Shown here: piece by piece, positions 57,294-64,000 of the stretch
How positions within the stretch are numbered: the first letter of the stretch is position 1
Layout: each line of letters begins with the position of its first letter
Assembly (NCBI GenBank): GCA_020809705.1
Contig: CP085828.1
Coordinates: 4,588,001 to 4,652,000 of the forward strand
Source of the DNA: Calonectria ilicicola
Lineage: Eukaryota; Ascomycota; Sordariomycetes; Hypocreales; Nectriaceae
Direction: 5' to 3'
Length of the DNA stretch: 64,000 bases
Position numbers and translations under genes: made by a program
The notes under the pieces: generated by a model
The model's database searches: none
What the model was told of the DNA's origin: nothing
Seen by the model: only the letters and a program-made list of their open reading frames with translations

Positions 57294-59115
57294 TCAGACT
57301 CCTCTGCGACGAGGACGCCTTCCGGGGACTTCTATATCGGGGTGGCATACTCGATAGTGTCTCGTTAACGCATCTGCACGACTAAACGTCTTCTCCTCTG
57401 TGCAGAGATCGCATCGGATTTTCTTCTTGTAGGGATTATGGATAAAATCCTCATGTCTTTTCAAGTCATACGGGCGCGAAAAGATGGAATTGCATGGCTT
57501 GCCAGTATTTGGATTGATCTTGACACATGAAAAGCCGCTAGAATCTAAATGCGAATAGGCGTTGGAATTAGAAAATCGAGACAGCTTTTCATGTGATGGA
57601 CTGGTTGCCCTGCGTTTCTGGCTCTGAGTCAAAAATTCGTCATCAATGTTAAGTCCGCGAGAATGTGCCATTTCTCCCATTTCCACATCCTCGGGCTCAT
57701 AAAGCGGGCCTTGCGATGGGGGAACAAGGCCGCTATTAGTTCGTGAGGTAGGCGGCGGTACCGATTTTTCACTAGCAGAAAATAACCCCATGCTCTCGGA
57801 AGTTCGATAGCGATCACTAGGTAAATTTGTAGCGGACCCATTGGAGTGACCAGAAGCAGAAGACATTGAGTCGAAAGGCATGCGTTGTTGAGTATTGCCA
57901 GGATTCAGTAGTCGGTGCGCTGGCTGGGCGATCTCGACCAAACTGCCGACATCATCTACAAGACGTTTTGGCAAGCCGTTTGCGAGATCGTTATATCGTA
58001 TGGGAACAATTTTCTTCTTCCCTCTTTCTGCTCGCGGTGGGTGGGATGCGCCGCTATCCATACTGCCGAAAGATGATGATCTTGACAATGCACGGCCGGG
58101 CCCAGGAGAAGAGTTTCCGTTTGAAGTTTCAAACGGAGAGTATCTCCCCAAGTCTCCGCTATTAAAGTAATTATATTGAGCCAGGTTAACATCATCAAAC
58201 ATGCTGAAGGGGTTATCAGGCGGTGAAGCAGAAACGAAGGAGGGCACAGTCGAGCTCGACGGAGAGACTGGCTGGAAAGCGCGGTCCTGATTTATCGAAG
58301 GTCGACCATATTTGTCAAAGAGAGGAACAGGTGGGACGCCTCTAGGAAACGTAGTGGTCGGGATAGGTGTAACTGGTGGGGGTGGTGGGAAAATGCATTG
58401 CTGGTCCATTCTGACACAGTTGCGACATTTTCCATTTGGGTCGCTCTCATAACCTTGGCATCGGATCTACAGCCAGTTAGCAGCAAGAAATAAAGAACCT
58501 ACGAAATGCCGCGCTTACCTTTCGCCTTCGGCAATATCTGCAAGCCTTCGGGCGACGTCTGAGAGTTGTCTGAGGTAACTGACGAGCAGTATCCGGTTGA
58601 ACAAGATTTTGGTTAACGTCGTCAGTAGGCAGCCGATGAGCAGTGTTCATTTCCACATGAATATCATTCTCAATATGGTACATAGAGTCCGGGACCATGT
58701 GAATGGATGGAAAGCTCAGTTGTTCAGGGAAATTATGACGAGAGAAAGTGGAAACCGGGGTGCTACTTCTGCCAGGTCTAGCTACATGTAGCGGGGATGA
58801 AAGCAAAGACGCGAATACGTTCTGGGATTCATCCAGGTATGCTAGAGAGTCCGTTGGATCCGTCCCGATGTCAGGGAGAGGGGTGTCTGCATCTCCCGGA
58901 CCGCTAGGCAGGCGCTGCGAAGGGCCGCCTTGCAGAGATTGCTTGGCGACTGCGTCAAACTGAGATGTGCCTTTCTTTTTGGACATCTTGTAATTCTCAA
59001 GGCCGCCGTCGCTCGCGCTTTGTGGGTGCCAGTAATGGGAGTAAATAGACGGACTTGCTTGAGACTCCTGCGGTGACAGTGCCTGGGGCTGCTGTGGATG
59101 CTGGTGCGATGCCAT
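57294..59115 (-). CDS. Zn2Cys6 plus C-terminal C2H2 transcription factor
   Basis: Two exons, about 590 residues. The N-terminal 190 residues are Gln/Pro/Ser-rich. A Zn2Cys6 cluster spans the intron: CRYCRRRK at the end of exon 1 and IRCQGYESDPNGKCRNC, then VRMDQQC. A long Pro/Ser-rich middle follows. The C-terminal 75 residues hold two degenerate C2H2-like fingers: CVKINPNTGKPC...HEDFIH and CDLCTEEKTFSRADALTRHY, ending in basic RRPRRRGV, a probable nuclear localisation signal. An intron inside the zinc cluster is common in this group. Start at ATG 59115 is chosen because no in-frame ATG lies upstream; sequence before it remains open, so an upstream exon is possible. It is divergent from the NLR gene at 59512. 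Target genes unknown. Confidence 0.83.
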
Positions 59116-59511
59116 TGCAGGGACTGCGGCCTGTCTCCTCTGCTGCGGTTTATTTATTTTTAGACTCGGAAGATTCGATATGCGATAGTCAGCAGACAAG
59201 GTACGCCTCTATTGTACTGAGCGGCAAGATGCACTCAATCAACATAGCCCAACCGATATGTTGTTCAAGGGAGCGTCAATAAAACGAAGGCAGCAAGGTC
59301 TACTTTTTTTCTCGACACATCCCTCAGTGGCTTGCAGTTTTCAGCTGCACTCAACAACACCTGCGCTAATGACCCTGGCCTGTTGCCTTTGCCCCTCACC
59401 TGACCCAGCCCCATCAGATCCCTGTCAATGATCTCACAGGTCGTTAGTCACCTCTTGATCTTGCCGAGCAACCAGCTCCCGTAACTCAATCGCTGAAGCG
59501 GATCCGTCGGA
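59116..59511. promoter_or_regulatory. divergent promoter region of Zn2Cys6-C2H2 factor and NLR
   Basis: Only about 400 bp separate the start codons of a minus-strand regulator and a plus-strand NLR, so their expression is likely coupled. No specific operator was identified. Confidence 0.45.
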
Positions 59512-62500
59512 ATGGCCCAAGTGCCAAACCTTGCGGACTATACCATCATATTCTTCTGTCCATTAGTAATTGAGCAAGAGGCTGCGTGCCTTATTCTCGA
59601 TGAAATTCACTATGGGACTCCCGAGAGAGCTGTGGGACAAACCGTACTGTATACCTTTGGCCGAATCGCCTCCTACAATGTAGCCATCGCTGGCTACCCT
59701 ATTGGTGAAGCCGGCATTGGGATTTCGGGGAGTATGGTCTCAGAGGCGCTGCGCGACTTTCCAAACCTCGAGGCTGGACTCCTCGTCGGCATCGCTGCTG
59801 GAATCCCATCTCCAACGCGGGATATTCGTCTTGGTGATGTTGCCATCGCCGTCCCTGGCAAAGACAACCCCGGAGTCATCGGTTATGATCTAGTCAAAGT
59901 GGAAGAGGAAGAAGTTAGGATCAAGCAGTGGCAAAACGCAACGCACTCGCTGTTGCGCTCCGTCATCACCAGCATTCAAGTCCATGAGGCACGGTCAGAG
60001 GCAAGCTTCACCCGACACTTGCAAGTCCTAGAAAAGTCGCCAAAGTTCCAGAGACCCGGCCTCCCTTCTTCAAGTGAAGAATTCCCGGCCTGGGCCACCC
60101 GTACTGAGCCCCGAGCCCACTATGGGACCATACTCTCTGGCAACGCCGTGATCAAGAACAAAAGGAGGAGAGATGAGCTACGAGATAAATACGATGGAAT
60201 TGCTATTGAAATGGAAGCAGCAGGCATGCTGACAAGACTTCCCGTCGCTGTGATTCGGGGCATCAGCGACTTTGGTGATTCTCACAAAAATGACGCTTGG
60301 CACGCGTATGCCGCCGTGACGGCCGCGGCTTATGCAAAAGAAATGCTCACTAGGCTTGGTCCGAGGAAGGCAACGGTTATTTGTATGTAGCATTTCTTGT
60401 GCCTATTGACGGAAACATGTCCCTATCATTGTCTTCTGCTCACAGATGAAGATATACTAACAACTTGTGAAAAGCCGAATCTGTCATCTTACCCGATGCC
60501 TGCCTAAGACCTGCTTTACCAGAAGAATGCTCTTTTGTTGGAAGAGAAACTGACCTTGCAACGCTGGAACAATATATTGGCACCCAATCCAATCAGCTCC
60601 GTCAAAACATCGTCACGGTGTGGGGGCTTGCTGGTATTGGCAAGTCACAGCTCGTCTCCGAGTTTGTGAAGAAGCAGCAAGAGAGGCATCTAGATTATCA
60701 CGTCTTCTGGGTCAATGGAGAGACCAAAGAAACCTTTGAACAAAGCATCATTGACCTTCTCAAGGCTTCAGTTAACCTCCCAAATGCAACACCAGAGGTT
60801 GCCGACAGTTACCATAAGCAGCGTGGCATCCTCGTTAACTCATTCTTCGCTGAGCTCAAAAGCCCTCAACGTTCAAAGTGGCTTCTTGTCATCGACGGGT
60901 TGTCCAGTGTTTCATTCATGAAGAGTTTCATTTGTGGCTATATAAATTCTCTTTCACGTGGCTCTGTCATCCTCACTACAAGGAATAAACAAGTAGCTTT
61001 CTTGTACCCCAAACGGATCGAGGTGAAGGGGTTGCCCGAGACAGATGCTGTGCAACTTTTAAACAATGAGATAGAACACTATGGTGAGAGTGAACAAGGT
61101 ATGTATGCGAAATTTGTGGCAAATTAAAACGTGTGATAAATTCTAAACTTGTACTTAGACATAATCGGCCTGGCAAGAATTCTCAAATGTCACCCTCTCT
61201 CCCTCAAACTTGCAGCATCAGCAATAACCTTTTACCCATTGAGTGTATCTGCATACGTGGAAAGATGGAATATGCGACAATTTAATAACCAAAATTCTCA
61301 AACGAACCCAGACTTGCTACGTTCTTTCGAAATCAGTTTTGACGAATTGAAAAATACTAACCCTCTTGCTGCACAGCTGCTGATGCTATTTAGCTTTCTT
61401 GATCACAGAGATATGTGGCAAGACCTTTGCCTAAGCGCTAACGGTGACGACTACCCAGCGTGGTTATGCCATTTAGTACGTCATGGGAAGTTTCAAGATT
61501 GCTACTCTTCCATGTACAATCTATCCTTTATCGAGGCAAAGTCCAATGGACCAAGAGAGAAGTTTATTTATGAGATCCATCCCGCCGTGCATGAGTTTGC
61601 TCGCTTAAAGGCCAAGGAGAGTGAGGAAGAGTACATTAAATGCGCTATATCTTTGGTTGCTGCCAAGGTGCCCCGAACTGCCGACAAGGACTTTCTCGAG
61701 ATCGCCAAACGCCTGGAGCCACATGCCGAACAATGCAAGATTTATATGGAACAAGACCGGGCTGGGGAAGGCTTGGACTTGAGGGAGCTGGAAAAGTTTG
61801 GGAATCTATGGCGCCAGCTCGGGCGCTACGACGATGCTTCTCAGCTATATGATGGTATTTCAAGCTATCTGCGTAGTGAGATTGAGTCCGATGATTCCAG
61901 TATCCAAATGCTGGCTGGCATCGAAAACAATATGGGATTGGTCCACCATGCCCAGCGCAAATATGACCGAGCTCTTCAAATCCTTGACATGTCATATACA
62001 AGGCAAACTATGATCGAAATAGAAGATCTAGATGCCCCATTTGCCACATTATACAACAAGAGCAGGTGCCTCTTGATGTTAGGCAGGCTGGATGAGGCTC
62101 TACAGTTGTTGGATGTCGCAAAAGATCATTTTTCCAACCGAGCGCCATCTTACAACAACACTCTTGACGGGCGAGAAAAAGGGCGGATTTACTATCGCAT
62201 CTTAAATGACATTGGCGAGATACACCTCAGAAGGAACAACTTGGATCTGGCCGAAAATCATTTTCGGGAAGCTTTTAATGGCCAGAAGTCGCATCTAGGC
62301 GAATCGCATCCGACAACGTTTGCTGTGAGACTGAACATTGGCCGAGTTTGCGTAGAGCGGTGTCATTTCTCAACAGCAAACAGGATTTTCGAGTTCATCA
62401 TTTCAAAGTACACTGAATGGTGGGGGAGACGCCATTCAGAAACAATGAGGGCAGTGGCCGAACTCGCCGATTCCTACAGCCGACACGGCACAATGAAGAG

Positions 62501-62690
62501 AACCATGGGTGATGGGGGAGAAGAGCAGCTCATAAAGGCTCAAGATCTTTGGGACGAATTGTTGAATTTCCATTTGGAAGTCTATGGACCGAATTCGGAT
62601 ACGGCTGTCTTAGCGAGGTCAAAATTGCAGGAGTTGCAGTCCCTCAAGTCGGCCCAGCCCGAAGATCCGTATAGTTTATATTATTCATGA
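59512..62690 (+). CDS. NLR-like STAND protein: PNP_UDP - NB-ARC - TPR
   Basis: Three exons (59512-60382, 60475-61098, 61159-62690) sum to 3027 nt, 1008 aa, with a perfect TACTAAC branch site in intron 1. Residues 1-290 are a nucleoside-phosphorylase/5'-methylthioadenosine-like PNP_UDP domain (VGIAAGIPS, RLGDVAIAVP, IEMEAAGML, VIRGISDFGDSHKND). The NB-ARC follows with Walker A GLAGIGKS (about 345), Walker B-like WLLVIDGL, a sensor-like SVILTTRN and a winged-helix region ending in the HPAVHEFAR (MHD-like) block. The C-terminal 380 residues are TPR repeats (LWRQLGRYDDASQLYDG, RCLLMLGRLDEALQLLD). This is the architecture of fungal NLRs implicated in non-self recognition; ligand and effector mechanism here are unknown. 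All motifs look intact. Confidence 0.93.
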
Positions 62691-63212
62691 TCCACGTGTT
62701 TAATGAGAAAATCAATAAAGCACAATTATACTTCAAGTACGAAAGCCTTCACCTTTTTCTATCACACCAGCGCCGCAACGAGTTCTCATCAAAGGAGAGA
62801 GTGCACACTACCACAAGACACGATGCAGATTTCTCAGTAGTCAAAGTAATTACCCCAGATCGGCATAACATTATTTCCATACCAGTTCATATTAAATTTC
62901 TTTATGCTACATTCGTCTCATGGAGACGAATAACTACCACCGGTTATGGTGCCATCCCCCGCATTGATTTACGACCCCCCGCCTTTCTCCGCACATCTTC
63001 CACTTGCAACTGGACACTCGGCTGAACACCTCCGAGTTTCGGAGTTCAATTATAGCGAAATAGGCCCAACCAAACGTAGCTTATTTCAAGTATGAATCAT
63101 GCATAGATTCCCAACTCCACTCTCCTAGAATCTAATGTGGAGATGCGTGCCCCCTTCACCCCATAATTCCACCTCCGACATAAACATCTCCCAACCTTTA
63201 TTCTAGTCCATA
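62691..63212. other. intergenic
   Basis: No recognised exon; 3' flank of the NLR and promoter of the next regulator. Confidence 0.5.
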
Positions 63213-64000
63213 ATGCAGCCTAGTGCTCCCCCAAGGCCAGCACGATCTAAAAATGGATGTTCGACTTGCAGGTACGCAGACGATATTTATGAATGTGCAC
63301 GCAGCCAATCATCTTTAACTCTAATGCTTTCTTGTAGGCGTCGGAAGGTCAGATGTGACGAACAACGACCACGATGCTCTCACTGTGAGCGCCTAAATCT
63401 CGAATGCCAATGGCGCCCATCTCATTCCACTACACAATGGAAATTCATTGTCGGGTCCATGCCACAAACCGAACCGGCCAAGCCAACACCAAACGCGTCA
63501 TTGCCCGACGCCGCTTCGTGTCCGCCTTTGACAGAAGCTACAATATGCTCTGAAAATGGCCCATTGCCTCAAAATACAGCCACAACCGACCAATTTTTCG
63601 ATTATGCTAGTTTGATGTGGGATACAAGTTCTATGCTAGGATTCTTCAGTCCCGGGCAATCAACTGAACTAGGCATTTGCAGTGCAGGCACTGAATGCGC
63701 GATAGGCCATACCAACCAAGACTGCGCAGTTCGTCGACTAACCAACCACCAGGATTCAGCAACCAATGTTCTTAACAGGCCTCCGCCAAAAATGGATGTT
63801 TCAATGCTGCATTTTGTCAGCCATGAGCAGCGCCGGAATCGTCCCCATCGCCAAACTGGGGCCAACCCCAGCGATCCCAACATTTCTGAAAGTCAATTGC
63901 GCCCATCTCAGCCTCTTGATGACCACAATCTCACTACCTATTTCGTCCAATCAATTGTGCCACCAATATTGGCCGAGGTGGAATTTCAAAAGCGGTGGTC
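63213..64000 (+). CDS. Zn2Cys6 transcription factor (partial, runs off right edge)
   Basis: Exon 1 (start 63213) encodes MQPSAPPRPARSKNGCSTC and splices over a short intron (about 63272-63338, donor GTACGC, acceptor TTGTAG) to RRRKVRCDEQRPRCSHCERL. Together they form a regular Zn2Cys6 cluster, CSTCRRRKVRCDEQRPRCSHC...C. The intron inside the cluster resembles that in the Zn2Cys6-C2H2 gene at 57294. The frame stays open to the last base of the window, so the fungal regulator domain lies outside. The available part is Ser/Pro/Asn-rich after the cluster. Nuclear by inference; function unknown. Confidence 0.88.
   Translation, partial: MQPSAPPRPARSKNGCSTCRYADDIYECARSQSSLTLMLSCRRRKVRCDEQRPRCSHCERLNLECQWRPSHSTTQWKFIVGSMPQTEPAKPTPNASLPDAASCPPLTEATICSENGPLPQNTATTDQFFDYASLMWDTSSMLGFFSPGQSTELGICSAGTECAIGHTNQDCAVRRLTNHQDSATNVLNRPPPKMDVSMLHFVSHEQRRNRPHRQTGANPSDPNISESQLRPSQPLDDHNLTTYFVQSIVPPILAEVEFQKRW

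Overview
The window is nuclear DNA of a filamentous ascomycete, most likely of the Eurotiales (Penicillium/Aspergillus type; an inference from gene content, not a placement). Nearly every gene is broken by 50-90 nt introns with GT...AG ends and CTAAC/CTGAC-like branch sites. Families typical of such fungi are present: Zn(II)2Cys6 and bZIP-DUF3425 regulators, fungal rhodopsin-like membrane proteins, GPR1/FUN34 and OPT transporters, Dal5-type permeases and a PNP-NB-ARC-TPR NLR. I see no tRNA, rRNA or CRISPR array.

Left part (0-20 kb), accessory in character: a small MITE (384-552), a rhodopsin-domain membrane protein (-), an intact type I Baeyer-Villiger monooxygenase (-) divergent from a bZIP-DUF3425 regulator (+), an alpha/beta-hydrolase (+), a relic of a zinc alcohol dehydrogenase, a second bZIP-DUF3425 regulator (-), a one-HMA copper-type P1B ATPase (+) and a membrane-anchored linalool dehydratase/isomerase-like (LDI) protein (+). 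Oxygenase, lactone-type hydrolase, alcohol dehydrogenase relic and LDI-like enzyme next to two regulators could form a partly eroded terpenoid modification or breakdown cluster. This is the most interesting candidate system in the window.

Middle part (21-40 kb), ordinary transport and metabolism: an OPT oligopeptide transporter, a large Zn2Cys6 regulator with a long inter-cysteine linker, a GPR1/FUN34/YaaH acetate-type transporter, an NTF2-FMO fusion monooxygenase, an imidazolonepropionase-like amidohydrolase, then a complete pogo/Fot1-type DNA transposon (35254-38100, TA target duplication). Its transposase frame is continuous apart from three stop codons. A monocarboxylate-type MFS transporter follows.

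Right part (40-64 kb): a secreted type-B carboxylesterase, a C2HC+Zn2Cys6 regulator, an SDR, a peroxisomal (C-terminal AKL) acyl/aryl-CoA ligase and a Dal5-type permease, all on the minus strand and plausibly one uptake-and-activation module for an organic acid. Next come a glyoxalase/VOC protein, a GLD1-like aldo-keto reductase, a Zn2Cys6 regulator, a Zn2Cys6+C2H2 regulator, a complete 1008-residue PNP-NB-ARC-TPR NLR, and the start of another Zn2Cys6 regulator running off the right edge.

Exon structures were worked out by hand from splice sites and reading-frame continuity. For the BVMO, second bZIP, VOC protein, NLR and transposase the exon sums divide exactly by three, which supports those models. 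Function names rest on motif recognition, not on database searches.
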